64,000 bases of DNA from Flavobacterium panacagri (GCF_030378165.1 NZ_CP119766.1:2604001-2668000), one strand, 5' to 3'. Positions 52,972-62,151 are shown, counted from the first letter of the stretch. Notes: a model not told the origin generated them from the letters alone. Numbers and translations: made by a program.

Positions 52972-53991
52972 ATTTTTATTTAAAACGCTAACTAATTTAT
53001 CCAAATCTTCTTTTAAATGATTGGCAGTAACAACAATTCGATTTAATGGTTCAGCTTCTTTTTTGTATCTAAAGCTGGCAATAATGATTTTTTCCTGTTT
53101 TAGTTTTTCAACTAACTCATTGGATAATAAATAAATCAGTGGATAAGTTTTATCAAATTTTACATTGCCGTCTTTAACTAAAATCGAATCAATGTAATTT
53201 AAATTATCGAGCAGTTTTTGATGTTGCATATTATAAATTGCTGAAGCATCAGAAAGTGTTTGCACAAAAGCAGGATTCATTCCAGCAGCGCTCGTAAAAG
53301 TTTCCAGTTCTTTTATTTGATTAATGAATTCTAAATCTCCTGCAATAACGCCGCCGGTTAATCCAAAAGCTTTTCCTAATGAAGAAACCATTATTTTTCT
53401 TTTTAGAGGAAATGAAATTGATGAGTAGATTCCACAGCCATTTTTATTAGTAATTCCTAACGAATGTGATTCATCAATTACTAAAGTAATTTCTTTGCTT
53501 TTTGAAATGTTTTTTAAAAAAGATAAATCGGCAGGTTTTGTTTCAAAAGAAGGAACACCGTCGGTTAAAATTGTTATTCTTTCAGTTTTTGAGTCTAATA
53601 AACGATTATTTAAATTTCCATTTAAGAATACAGGAAGACTATTTTCAGTTTGAATAGCGTTGTGCGTATCGTTCAAATGAAAAAAACAATCGGTTTGTTT
53701 TTTCATTAAATCAACAACCAATTTTCCAGCAAGCATTCCAGAAGAAACAGTAACAGTGCTTTCTGAGCTAATATGAGAAGCTAAAAAGCTTTCGCCTGCA
53801 TCATAAGCGGTTAATTGGATATTCGCAGTTCTTGAGCTTCCGTAAGTAGTTCCCCATTTTAAAATGTTTTGAACGACTAAATTCTGAAATGATGCATTTG
53901 TTGGAAGTCCCAAATAGGCAGTTCCGCCAAAATACAAATACTGTTCTTGGTCAATTTCAATAATGCGATCGGGAAATTTATCGACTTTCAT
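52969..53991 (-). CDS. AONS-like PLP enzyme (BioF/KBL family, short form)
   Basis: The 340-residue fold-type I PLP enzyme resembles 8-amino-7-oxononanoate synthase and 2-amino-3-ketobutyrate CoA ligase. Landmarks are Asp173/His176 in IDESHSLGI and the Schiff-base Lys207 in SSLGKAFG. It lacks about 40 residues of N-terminal sequence usual in BioF and starts directly at YLYFGGTAYLGLPTN. The substrate is not known. Only 2 nt separate it from the dipeptide epimerase gene upstream, suggesting a joint role in peptide-derived amino acid metabolism. The start is the first ATG after that stop. Confidence 0.8.
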   Translation of the reverse strand: MKVDKFPDRIIEIDQEQYLYFGGTAYLGLPTNASFQNLVVQNILKWGTTYGSSRTANIQLTAYDAGESFLASHISSESTVTVSSGMLAGKLVVDLMKKQTDCFFHLNDTHNAIQTENSLPVFLNGNLNNRLLDSKTERITILTDGVPSFETKPADLSFLKNISKSKEITLVIDESHSLGITNKNGCGIYSSISFPLKRKIMVSSLGKAFGLTGGVIAGDLEFINQIKELETFTSAAGMNPAFVQTLSDASAIYNMQHQKLLDNLNYIDSILVKDGNVKFDKTYPLIYLLSNELVEKLKQEKIIIASFRYKKEAEPLNRIVVTANHLKEDLDKLVSVLNKN

Positions 53992-53993
53992 TT

Positions 53994-55004
53994 TTATAAA
54001 AGTGTAACTCCTGTTCCGTTTAAATCAGAATAGCTGACAACGCCATCTTTTATGGTTACTCCGGTTGCAATATCTTCTGCTAAAAGAAGTGCTCCATCCA
54101 TATCGACATAATCGAGTTGAGGGAGCAAATGTGCAATGGCAGAAATTCCAACAGTCGATTCTGTCATACAGCCCACCATTGTTCTTAATCCTAGTTTTTT
54201 AGCTTCTTCAATCATGCGTTTTCCGGGAGTTAAACCACCACATTTAACTAATTTTACATTTACACCATGAAAATGATTATGACATTTTTGAACATCTTCT
54301 TCAATAATACAGCTTTCATCTGCAATGACAGGAAGAACAGAATGTTTGAAGACTTCTTTGTGACCTTCCCAATTATCTGCTTTCATAGGTTGTTCTAAGA
54401 ATTCAACACCTAGTTTTTTTAGTTCAACTGCGTTGTTTATTGTTTCTTCAACACTCCAGCCACAGTTCGCATCGATTCTAAAAACGGCATTGGTGTGTTT
54501 ACGAAGTTCTTTTACAATTTCAATATCTTCTTTGGTTCCTAATTTTATCTTATAAATCGGCCAAGGAAGTTCCTGCATTTTAGAAACCATTTTATCTATA
54601 GAAGCAATTCCGATTGTATAATCCGTCATCGGATTTTTTTCGGTTGTGTAATTCCACAATTCGTAAAGTTTTTTGCCTTTTTTGCGAGCATACAAATCAT
54701 TATAAGCCAAATCTAAAGCGCACAAAGCAAACATATCATCTTGTAAATACGGATGCATTTTGTCCCAAAATATTTCTGGAGTTTCATTTTCTATACTTTC
54801 AATAACACTTCTGATTTTTTCTAAATCCTGCATCATCATTGGAACTGTAATGTTGTAATACGGATTTGAAGTCGCTTCTCCAAAACCAGAAAAACCTTCG
54901 CTTTGTAATTCCACAATTAAAGAAGGCTGAAAATCTATAGATTCTCTTGAAATGGTAAAAGTATGTTTGAGTTTGAGATTGTATTCTCTTAAAATTAGTT
55001 TCAT
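53994..55004 (-). CDS. L-Ala-D/L-Glu-type dipeptide epimerase (enolase superfamily)
   Basis: The 336-residue enzyme has the muconate-lactonising/epimerase plan. A capping domain ends near residue 125. The barrel bases are Lys152/Lys154 (YKIKLG) and Lys251/Lys254 (VKLVKCGG). Metal ligands are Asp178 (FRIDANCGW), Glu204 (LEQP) and Asp229 (IADES). The Asp301-x-Asp303 pair (YVDMDGALLL) is the mark of dipeptide epimerases, where it binds the substrate amino group. The likely role is epimerising murein-derived dipeptides for recycling. It leads a two-gene operon. Confidence 0.9.
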   Translation of the reverse strand: MKLILREYNLKLKHTFTISRESIDFQPSLIVELQSEGFSGFGEATSNPYYNITVPMMMQDLEKIRSVIESIENETPEIFWDKMHPYLQDDMFALCALDLAYNDLYARKKGKKLYELWNYTTEKNPMTDYTIGIASIDKMVSKMQELPWPIYKIKLGTKEDIEIVKELRKHTNAVFRIDANCGWSVEETINNAVELKKLGVEFLEQPMKADNWEGHKEVFKHSVLPVIADESCIIEEDVQKCHNHFHGVNVKLVKCGGLTPGKRMIEEAKKLGLRTMVGCMTESTVGISAIAHLLPQLDYVDMDGALLLAEDIATGVTIKDGVVSYSDLNGTGVTLL

Positions 55005-55032
55005 TTTTATAGAAGTATTTTTTATTCGTTAA

Positions 55033-55830
55033 TTAATAACCCAGCCAAAGCAACGCTTCAACAAAATGATCGCGCCAAAGTTTTTCGTTATGTTCTCCGC
55101 CTTTTACAATTTTAGTTTTATCAAGATGAAGGCAATAACAGCGTTTGGTGTCTAATAAACGTTTCATCTTGTTTAAATCGTTTACCATATCGTCACTTTC
55201 TTTATCGCCACACAGGAAATAGATTTTAGTCTTAATTTTAGGCTGTTTTTCTGTAAAAGTATAAATCTCGGGAGAAAACCAAAAAGAAGGCGAAAAAACA
55301 CCCGCTTTTCCAAAAACTTCAGGATATTTTAAAGCACCATAATAAGAAACTAATCCGCCCAGAGAACTTCCAAAAAGAATGGTGTTTTTGGCTTTTGTTT
55401 TGGTTCTGTAGTTTTTGTCAATATAAGGTTTGAGTATTTTTACAATGAATTCTAAATAATTATCGGCATTTCCTCCGCCGTATTTTTCATTTTTAAAAGG
55501 AGTCAATTCGTCAATTCGTTTTTCATTTCCATGTTCGATTCCTACAATAATTACAGGAGCTTTCAAACTGTCTAATTTTTCGTCAACATTCCATTCGCCA
55601 GAAAAAGAAGTTTTGGCATCAAACAAATTTTGAGCATCATGCATGTAAATAACGCTGTACTTTTTTCGAATGTTTTTAGAATAATTTTCGGGAAGGTAAA
55701 CCCATATTTTTTTTGAAGTATTTAATTGAGGCGCTTCAATTGTAAAAGTAGATACATTTTTTGAAGCAGTGTTTTGTGCTTTGCCAATAAGAGTAAATAG
55801 AAGTAAAACTGCCAAGAAAATCCTCTTCAT
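55033..55830 (-). CDS. Exported esterase-like alpha/beta hydrolase
   Basis: The 265-residue protein has a signal peptide (1-18, IGKAQ) and an esterase-D-like fold: KIWVYLPENY, YSVIYMHDAQNLFD, nucleophile Ser156 in LFGSSLGG, and Asp/His near the end (CGDKESDD, GGEHNEKLW). It belongs to the same broad family as the protein at 23989 but is not a close copy. The substrate is unknown. It lies 28 nt upstream of the epimerase gene in the same direction and may share its transcript. Confidence 0.83.
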   Translation of the reverse strand: MKRIFLAVLLLFTLIGKAQNTASKNVSTFTIEAPQLNTSKKIWVYLPENYSKNIRKKYSVIYMHDAQNLFDAKTSFSGEWNVDEKLDSLKAPVIIVGIEHGNEKRIDELTPFKNEKYGGGNADNYLEFIVKILKPYIDKNYRTKTKAKNTILFGSSLGGLVSYYGALKYPEVFGKAGVFSPSFWFSPEIYTFTEKQPKIKTKIYFLCGDKESDDMVNDLNKMKRLLDTKRCYCLHLDKTKIVKGGEHNEKLWRDHFVEALLWLGY

Positions 55831-55887
55831 TATCCGTGTTTTGTATTTTTATTTAAAAGCAATATTTTAGCTAAAAATAATAAATTG

Positions 55888-56289
55888 ATGAATACAGAAG
55901 CAGAAAAAAGAAGTTTACTTTTAGAAATGATTACGCTCGCCACTGTAGATGGACATTTGCATAAACGAGAGCTTGAATTTTTAAGAATTGTCGCTGTTGA
56001 GTTGAATATCACAGAAGAAGAATTTCAGGATTTATTTCATCAAGAGGCAAAGTCACTTCCGATACCGTCTGAGATACAACGCATCAATCAATTTTACAGG
56101 CTGGCTTTACTAATGCATTGCGACGGTATTTTGCACGAAAGAGAATTTCAAACCATTCAGCAGATTGCTTTACAGATGGGATTAAATATGTCTGCTGTAA
56201 AACGAGTTTTAGAAATGATGAAAAAAGCTCCGAACACAGTAATTAATCCAATTGTATTAATGGAAATTTTTCAGGAACAGCACAATTAA
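55888..56289 (+). CDS. TerB-like helical protein
   Basis: The 133-residue protein starts at 55888 (an in-frame TTG immediately before is not needed). It has the TerB/YebE-type layout of a seven-helix acidic domain: EMITLATVDGHLHKRELEFLRIVA and LALLMHCDGILHEREFQTIQQIA, each with a D-G-x-L-H-x-x-E loop that could bind a metal. Tellurite resistance as such is not implied. Its stop codon overlaps the uvrB stop region by 4 nt on opposite strands. Confidence 0.78.
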   Translation: MNTEAEKRSLLLEMITLATVDGHLHKRELEFLRIVAVELNITEEEFQDLFHQEAKSLPIPSEIQRINQFYRLALLMHCDGILHEREFQTIQQIALQMGLNMSAVKRVLEMMKKAPNTVINPIVLMEIFQEQHN

Positions 56290-58277
56290 GCAAGCTGTTC
56301 CTGTAGTTTTTTGATTTCGTCACGAAGTTTAGCAGCTTGTAAGAAGTCTAATTCTTTAGCAGCTTTTTCCATTGTTTTACGCTTTTCGCGAATCATTTTC
56401 TCCAATTCGGCTTTAGATAAATAAGCTGTTTCAGGTTCTGCCGCCACAGGAATTGGATGGCCTAATTCATATTCCACCAAAGGATTTTTCGTAAAGGCAC
56501 TGTCGATTTTTTTGTTTAAAGCCTGAGGAGTTATATTGTTTTGAACATTGAAATTAATCTGTTTGGTTCTTCGGTATTCGGTTTCGTCAATAGTACGCTG
56601 CATACTTGCCGTAATTTTATCAGCATACATAATTGCTTTACCATTTAAGTTTCTTGCCGCACGTCCGATAGTCTGTGTTAAAGATCTGTGATTTCTCAAG
56701 AAACCTTCTTTATCCGCATCTAAAATCGCAACAAGAGAAACTTCAGGTAAATCCAAGCCTTCACGAAGTAGGTTCACTCCAATTAAAACATCAAAAAGAC
56801 CTTTTCTTAAATCCTGCATGATTTCAATTCTTTCCAAAGTATCCACTTCAGAATGTATATAACGGCATCGAATATTTACTTTTGTCAAGTATTTAGCCAA
56901 TTCTTCTGCCATTCTTTTAGTTAAAGTGGTTACCAAAACTCTTTCGTCCAATTCGCAACGAACCTGAATTTCTTCAATCAGATCATCAATCTGATTTAAA
57001 CTTGGTCTCACTTCAATAACGGGGTCTAACAAGCCAGTTGGACGAATAATCTGTTCGACATAAACACCGTCTGTCTTTTGCAATTCATAATCAGCTGGAG
57101 TTGCAGAAACGTAGATTACCTGATTTTGCAAAGCTTCAAACTCTTCAAATTTTAAAGGTCTGTTGTCCATTGCGGCAGGTAAACGGAAACCATATTCCAC
57201 AAGATTTTCTTTACGACTGCGATCGCCTCCGTACATAGCATGAACTTGAGAAACCGTTACGTGACTTTCGTCAATAATCATTAAATAATCACTTGGAAAA
57301 TAATCTAATAAGCAGAAAGGTCTTGTTCCAGCTTCACGTCCGTCAAGGTAGCGCGAGTAATTTTCAATTCCAGAACAATAGCCTAGTTCGCGAATCATTT
57401 CTAAGTCAAAATTGGTTCTTTCTTCCAGACGTTTCGCTTCGAGATGTTTTCCTATTTCTTTAAAATAATCTACTTGTTTGACCAAATCCTGTTGAATCTG
57501 CCAAATAGCACCTTGTAAAACTTCAGGAGAAGTTACAAACATATTGGCAGGGTAAATAGTCAATCTTTGAAATTTCTCTATTACCTGTGATGTTTTTGCA
57601 TCAAACGCTTCGATCTCTTCAATTTCATCTCCAAAAAAGTGAATTCTGTATGCATCGTCAGCATAGCTTGGATAAACTTCTACAGTATCTCCTTTTATTC
57701 TAAAAGTTCCCGGATTAAAATCGGCTTCAGTTCTGGCATATAAACTCTGCACTAAACTGTGTAACAATTTAGTTCTGGAAATAACCTGATCTCTTTTAAT
57801 TTCGATTACGTTTTTCTGGAATTCAACGGGGTTTCCAATACCATACAAACAAGAAACAGAGGCTACGACCAAAACATCACGACGTCCCGAAAGTAGGGAA
57901 GATGTGGTGCTTAAACGCATTTTTTCTAATTCTTCATTGATAGACAAATCTTTTTCAATGAAAACTCCTGTCACAGGCATAAAAGCTTCTGGCTGGTAAT
58001 AGTCGTAATAAGAAACGAAGTATTCAACCGCATTATTAGGGAAAAACTGTTTGAATTCAGAGTACAACTGTGCCGCCAAAGTTTTGTTATGAGCCAAAAC
58101 TAAAGTCGGTCTTTGTACTTCTTGTATCACATTGGCAACCGTAAATGTTTTTCCGGAACCTGTAACTCCTAATAAAGTTTGATATTTTTCTCCGTCGACT
58201 ACGCCTTGCGCCAATTTTTGTATGGCTTGAGGCTGATCTCCTTTTGGACTGTATTCTGAAGTTACGTGGAAATTCAT
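56286..58277 (-). CDS. uvrB: Excinuclease ABC subunit B
   Basis: UvrB is the damage-verifying helicase of nucleotide excision repair, working with UvrA and UvrC. The 663-residue protein has Walker A GVTGSGKT (near 39-46), the beta-hairpin YYDYYQPEAFMP that probes the DNA, helicase motifs (DESHVTVSQ, IGRAARN, LREGLDLPEV) and the C-terminal UVR motif (KAAKELDFLQAAKLRDEIKK). Length is standard. It lies 46 nt downstream of a lipoprotein hydrolase gene and converges with terB. Confidence 0.97.
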   Translation of the reverse strand: MNFHVTSEYSPKGDQPQAIQKLAQGVVDGEKYQTLLGVTGSGKTFTVANVIQEVQRPTLVLAHNKTLAAQLYSEFKQFFPNNAVEYFVSYYDYYQPEAFMPVTGVFIEKDLSINEELEKMRLSTTSSLLSGRRDVLVVASVSCLYGIGNPVEFQKNVIEIKRDQVISRTKLLHSLVQSLYARTEADFNPGTFRIKGDTVEVYPSYADDAYRIHFFGDEIEEIEAFDAKTSQVIEKFQRLTIYPANMFVTSPEVLQGAIWQIQQDLVKQVDYFKEIGKHLEAKRLEERTNFDLEMIRELGYCSGIENYSRYLDGREAGTRPFCLLDYFPSDYLMIIDESHVTVSQVHAMYGGDRSRKENLVEYGFRLPAAMDNRPLKFEEFEALQNQVIYVSATPADYELQKTDGVYVEQIIRPTGLLDPVIEVRPSLNQIDDLIEEIQVRCELDERVLVTTLTKRMAEELAKYLTKVNIRCRYIHSEVDTLERIEIMQDLRKGLFDVLIGVNLLREGLDLPEVSLVAILDADKEGFLRNHRSLTQTIGRAARNLNGKAIMYADKITASMQRTIDETEYRRTKQINFNVQNNITPQALNKKIDSAFTKNPLVEYELGHPIPVAAEPETAYLSKAELEKMIREKRKTMEKAAKELDFLQAAKLRDEIKKLQEQLA

Positions 58278-58323
58278 TTGTTGCTGATGAAAATTAGGTT
58301 TGTAAAGATACGAAGTTTGTACG

Positions 58324-59262
58324 CTAATCTAAAAAATTAATAACGGCATCATTAATGATTTTAGGCTGGTCGATTGTTAAAAAATGTCCAGCATCTTTTA
58401 CTGTTTTGGTTTTACAATTGACCAGATATTTTTGTGCTCTTTCTAAACTTTCTTCCGAATTAATTACATCTTTATCTCCAATTAAAACCAAAACTGGATT
58501 TGTAATGGATTCTAATTCTTTTTGAGAAAAAGGCATCATTTTAAGCATGCTTGAATTCGATTTTGAATATTTATTGGCTAAATAAAACTGTCTTTTATAA
58601 ATAACACTAATGTTTTCCGGATGTGTAGAAAAAGTCTTTAATGTTTTTCCGAATTTCTTTTCACTTGGAAAAAGTTTCAGCATTAAAGCCGAAGTCGTTT
58701 TTCCGACTTGATCAATAAATTTAAAAGTCTGCGCCGGACTTAATAAAACGATTTTATCAATAGAATTTGGTTTTTGAGTTGCTAATAATGTAGCAATCCA
58801 GCCACCTCTTGAAGCACCAATAATATCAAATTTCTTTAATTTATAGTGATCAAAAACTTCATTGTAAAAAGCAAGAATATCTTTTGATGAAAGTGGTTTT
58901 GCTGTTAAATTGGATTTGTTGGGTTCCATTATAAAATCAATGGCATAGACCCGATGATTTTTGGTAAAAGCTTTAATATTTGGATACCACATCGTAGAGC
59001 TGGCGTCCATTCCGTGGAGTAAAACCAGATCTTTTCCATTTTTAGGGCCAGCAATAATAACATGTGCTGTTCCAAAAGTTGTCTTTACATCTTCTTCTGT
59101 ATAAGGAATATTCCAAAGTTTTAGGGCTTTGTCGTAGGCAGTTTGGTATTTCTGTTCTTCGCTTTTGGTTTTAAAAACATAATCTTCAAATTTTACTTTT
59201 TTAGAAGCACAACTTGTGATTAAAAATAATACGATAATTAGTCTGGAATATTGTTTTAACAT
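58324..59262 (-). CDS. Alpha/beta hydrolase lipoprotein
   Basis: The 312-residue precursor has a lipobox at Cys18 (FLITSCASKK). The mature part is a classic alpha/beta hydrolase: oxyanion region LLHGMDASSTMWYP, nucleophile Ser151 in IIGASRGGW, Asp in LIGDKDVI and His in KDAGHFL. The triad is complete. The acidic/basic post-Cys stretch gives no clear sorting call. The substrate is unknown. It may be cotranscribed with uvrB. Confidence 0.85.
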   Translation of the reverse strand: MLKQYSRLIIVLFLITSCASKKVKFEDYVFKTKSEEQKYQTAYDKALKLWNIPYTEEDVKTTFGTAHVIIAGPKNGKDLVLLHGMDASSTMWYPNIKAFTKNHRVYAIDFIMEPNKSNLTAKPLSSKDILAFYNEVFDHYKLKKFDIIGASRGGWIATLLATQKPNSIDKIVLLSPAQTFKFIDQVGKTTSALMLKLFPSEKKFGKTLKTFSTHPENISVIYKRQFYLANKYSKSNSSMLKMMPFSQKELESITNPVLVLIGDKDVINSEESLERAQKYLVNCKTKTVKDAGHFLTIDQPKIINDAVINFLD

Positions 59263-59347
59263 AGTAATAAAAATCTGTTTTAAGCTTAAAGTTACGATTA
59301 TCGTAAGCAGAAAACGTATCAGAATTTTATTTTAAAATATCATAATT

Positions 59348-59584
59348 TTAAGATTTTTCGTTTTTGGAAGTCAGATAATAAATCTGTACAAAAGCTAAAG
59401 TGGCATTTGGAATAATTACCGGCCAAAGCCATTGATGGAAATCTCGATAATCGTTTAGAAAGATGCCATAAATAACAAAGCAGATACAGCCAAACATATT
59501 AATAAATCGGATTGTTCTAAGGTTTTTCAATAAGAAACCTCCAACAATAAAAACAGATGCGAGATAACCAATGTATTCTGCCAT
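59348..59584 (-). CDS. YgjV-like small membrane protein
   Basis: A 78-residue membrane protein with three helices (about 3-19, 25-45 and 50-70), MAEYIGYLASVFIVGGFLLKNLRTIRFIN at the start and NATLAFVQIYYL at the end. It resembles half-size YgjV/semiSWEET-type proteins, which could mean a dimer. Databases sometimes mislabel this family as uroporphyrinogen decarboxylase, but nothing here supports that. It is a single gene. Confidence 0.65.
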   Translation of the reverse strand: MAEYIGYLASVFIVGGFLLKNLRTIRFINMFGCICFVIYGIFLNDYRDFHQWLWPVIIPNATLAFVQIYYLTSKNEKS

Positions 59585-59717
59585 AATCTTGATTTTAAAT
59601 AGTTTACAATAAATGTAGCAAAAGCTAATAATAAAATCAAGGTTTTGTTTTGGAAATCAATAGTATACGTTTTTTAGAGTAATGAATGAGAATGGAATTT
59701 TTAGAAACGCTACTAAA

Positions 59718-60806
59718 TTATTTTTTCTTCCATTGTTCAATTTTATCTTTGATTTCAGAATGTGAATAAGATTTTCCTTTTTTTATATCTTTTTCGGCAG
59801 AATTTAGATCGATATTATATTGATCTAAATCGTTGATTTTAGTATTGGTTAGGTTTTTTAAAACCCAAGACTTTTGTTCAGTAATACTTAAAAAACTCCA
59901 AGCCACAATACGACTCGTTTTTTGTCCCTGCGACATTTCGATTGTTTTTACCGAAAGAGCATTTACTTTTTGCAACGTTTTATAAATAGATGAAAGATTT
60001 TCTTTTTTAGAAACCAAAGTCGTAAACCATAAAACCTGTGAAGTGTATTTGACACTTTCGTAAATCATTTGGGTTATAAAGCCGATTTCGCCGCCATTGC
60101 ACCATAATTCGGCATTTTGACCACCAAAGTTTAAAACAGGATTGATGTTTCTTTTTTCTTTCGGATTAAGATTAGAAACTTTTCGAGAAGTGCTTTTGTT
60201 CGTTTCTTCGGCTGAAGCATGAAAAGGCGGATTGCACATCGTGAAAGCAAAACGATCTTCGGGTGTGATAATATTTTTAAAAATAAATCTCGATTCTGTC
60301 TGCTGTTGTAAACTTATTGAATCTATGAGTTTTGGATTGGCTTCGATAATTTTACTGCAATTTTCAATCGCTTTTTGATCAATATCGGTTCCAACAAAAC
60401 TCCAGTTGTAAATCGAATTTCCTAATATCGGATAGATTAAATTAGCACCTGTTCCGATGTCTAGACCTAAAACATGAGGCGTTGCAGGAATTTGATTGTT
60501 GTTGCTTTGTGCTAATAAATCGGCTATATAATGAATATAATCTGCTCGTCCAGGAATTGGCGGGCAAAGATAATTTTTAGGAATATCCCAGTTTTCAATT
60601 CCGTAATACGTTTGAAGTAAAGCTTTATTCAAAGTTTTTACGGCAAGCGGATTACTAAAATCAACCGTTTCAATTCCGTGTTTATTGACAGAAACAAAAG
60701 CTTTTAATTCAGGACAATTAGAAATAAGTAATTCAAAATCATAACGCGAACGATGAAGATTTCTTGGGTGTAAATTGTCTTTTTGTGAACTGTTTTCTGC
60801 TTTCAT
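59718..60806 (-). CDS. rlmF: 23S rRNA (adenine(1618)-N6)-methyltransferase
   Basis: The 362-residue SAM enzyme methylates A1618 of 23S rRNA. The N-terminus carries the RlmF signature LHPRNLHRSRYDFELL and the CPPIPGRADYIHYIADLL block. Motif I is GLDIGTGANLIYPIL, the catalytic motif is MCNPPFH (N-P-P-F), and a later block has ELWCNGGEIGFI. Length is typical. It lies downstream of thiN in the same direction, across a repeat. Confidence 0.93.
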   Translation of the reverse strand: MKAENSSQKDNLHPRNLHRSRYDFELLISNCPELKAFVSVNKHGIETVDFSNPLAVKTLNKALLQTYYGIENWDIPKNYLCPPIPGRADYIHYIADLLAQSNNNQIPATPHVLGLDIGTGANLIYPILGNSIYNWSFVGTDIDQKAIENCSKIIEANPKLIDSISLQQQTESRFIFKNIITPEDRFAFTMCNPPFHASAEETNKSTSRKVSNLNPKEKRNINPVLNFGGQNAELWCNGGEIGFITQMIYESVKYTSQVLWFTTLVSKKENLSSIYKTLQKVNALSVKTIEMSQGQKTSRIVAWSFLSITEQKSWVLKNLTNTKINDLDQYNIDLNSAEKDIKKGKSYSHSEIKDKIEQWKKK

Positions 60807-60869
60807 TTCTATTGATTTCCGTGCAAAGATAGGTATTCCTTTTCTTAGAAAATTATATTATGAAAACGA

Positions 60870-60953
60870 TTGCCCTAGCCCTGATGGAAGCGGCATCCTT
60901 TTTCTGGCTTCTTTAGCCAGGAAAAGATATAGCGGACAGCAGGAAATAGCTGC
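60870..60953 (+). repeat. Conserved-flank hairpin repeat, copy 2
   Basis: It begins TTGCCCTAGCCCTGATGGAA and ends GCAGGAAATAGCTGC. The apical hairpin is ctggct / agccag (60905-60910 with 60916-60921 region), unlike copy 1. The 3' edge meets the stop codon of thiN, so the element would form part of the thiN 3' end on the opposite strand. Confidence 0.75.
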
Positions 60954-61615
60954 TAATCAAAACACTCCATTAATAGTAAATCACCATTTGTATGTGAAAT
61001 AGTTACAATTCCATCTTTTTCTACAGAGTTGCTGCTTCCGGTTCTATAACCCATTGTAAGCGTGTCATTGTTTAATTCGTATTTTAAATTATGAGAATAA
61101 ATTCCGTTTACCACGCCAATTGGAATTAATGAAATTGGAGTTTTGGCGGTATACCATTTTTCAAATTTGGAAGGTAAAAGAAATATTTTAGAATGATCGT
61201 CGAGAATTACAATCTTTAATAAATTGCGGTATCGAACAATATTGGTAAGATTTGTAATCGTATGATCGGCACGTTTTCCAGTTGCCCAAACTACATTTAC
61301 GGCTGGAATTTTTCTTTCAATTAAATAATCAAAAGCTTTTTCTAAATCGGTTTTGTCTTGGTCTGGTGTGTGAACGATTTCGATTGGAAATTGCGATGTT
61401 TTATAGATTTCTGGATCAAAGCCACGATCAAAATCGCCCAAAAGAACATCGACTTTTATGCCTAATTCAATCACTCTTTCAATAGCCGAATCTAAAACTA
61501 CAACCAAAGGCGACCACTCCAACAATTGTCCTAATAATTCAGGGTCACATGCGGCTCCGTTGGCAATTATTAAGGCAGGTTCCTGATCGTCTCGGACTAT
61601 ATGATGTGATGACAT
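60953..61615 (-). CDS. Thiamine pyrophosphokinase
   Basis: The 220-residue protein makes thiamine diphosphate from thiamine and ATP. The N-terminal domain has LIIANGAACDPEL, the catalytic LLGDFDRGF and DQDKTDLEKAFDYLI, and GKRADHTITNL. The C-terminal domain is a beta-sandwich (LIPIGVVNGIYSHNLKYEL, VTISHTNGDLLLM) that binds thiamine. Length matches the family. Its stop lies at the edge of the intergenic repeat ahead of rlmF. Confidence 0.88.
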   Translation of the reverse strand: MSSHHIVRDDQEPALIIANGAACDPELLGQLLEWSPLVVVLDSAIERVIELGIKVDVLLGDFDRGFDPEIYKTSQFPIEIVHTPDQDKTDLEKAFDYLIERKIPAVNVVWATGKRADHTITNLTNIVRYRNLLKIVILDDHSKIFLLPSKFEKWYTAKTPISLIPIGVVNGIYSHNLKYELNNDTLTMGYRTGSSNSVEKDGIVTISHTNGDLLLMECFD

Positions 61616-61704
61616 AAAAGTATTTTTGAATGTGGTGCAAAGGTAAGGTTTACAATTTTAGATTTCAGATTTTAGAATTTAGATTTTTTTGAGAATCTTT
61701 AAAC

Positions 61705-62151
61705 TCAGAAATCCAAAAGTCTTCTGTGGTAATTAATTTGCCCTAAATGATAAGCCAAATGAGTAGCAAGATGAACGAGAAAAAATCCAGTTGTCATTTC
61801 TTTTTCAAAAACAATCTGAGGATAAATTGATTCTAAATCTGCTTCTGTTAAAGTATCTAGGGCATTATTTACTACAATGATTGTGTCTTCGATTTTCTGG
61901 ATTAATTCTGATCTTGGAATATCTTTTAAAGAAAATTCTAAAGGACGATTTCTAATATATCCTGTTTTTCCAATTTCTGCTCCAATATAAGTATTTAGGT
62001 TTCCCATTAAATGAAGACAGAGATTTCCTGCTGAATTGGATATGTTTTTATCGATAATCCAAATAGAGTTCTCATTTTCATAAGATTCAATTTCGAATTT
62101 TAGTTTATCCAAATCTCGATTGAAAAGTATTTTTAAGGTATGAATTAGCAT
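61705..62151 (-). CDS. DinB-like four-helix protein (DUF1572 type)
   Basis: A 148-residue cytosolic protein with DinB-type helices: NSAGNLCLHLMGNLNTYIGA at the N-terminal half and FFLVHLATHLAYHLGQINYHRRL at the end, the His residues forming a probable metal site. The family is thought to act in thiol transfer or DNA-damage response. It is upstream of thiN and downstream of the GyrI-like gene; distances of about 90 and 43 nt leave an operon possible. Confidence 0.82.
   Translation of the reverse strand: MLIHTLKILFNRDLDKLKFEIESYENENSIWIIDKNISNSAGNLCLHLMGNLNTYIGAEIGKTGYIRNRPLEFSLKDIPRSELIQKIEDTIIVVNNALDTLTEADLESIYPQIVFEKEMTTGFFLVHLATHLAYHLGQINYHRRLLDF

Noticed and set aside
59348..59584. Uroporphyrinogen decarboxylase label
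   Set aside because: A common database mislabel for this small membrane family; no HemE features are present.
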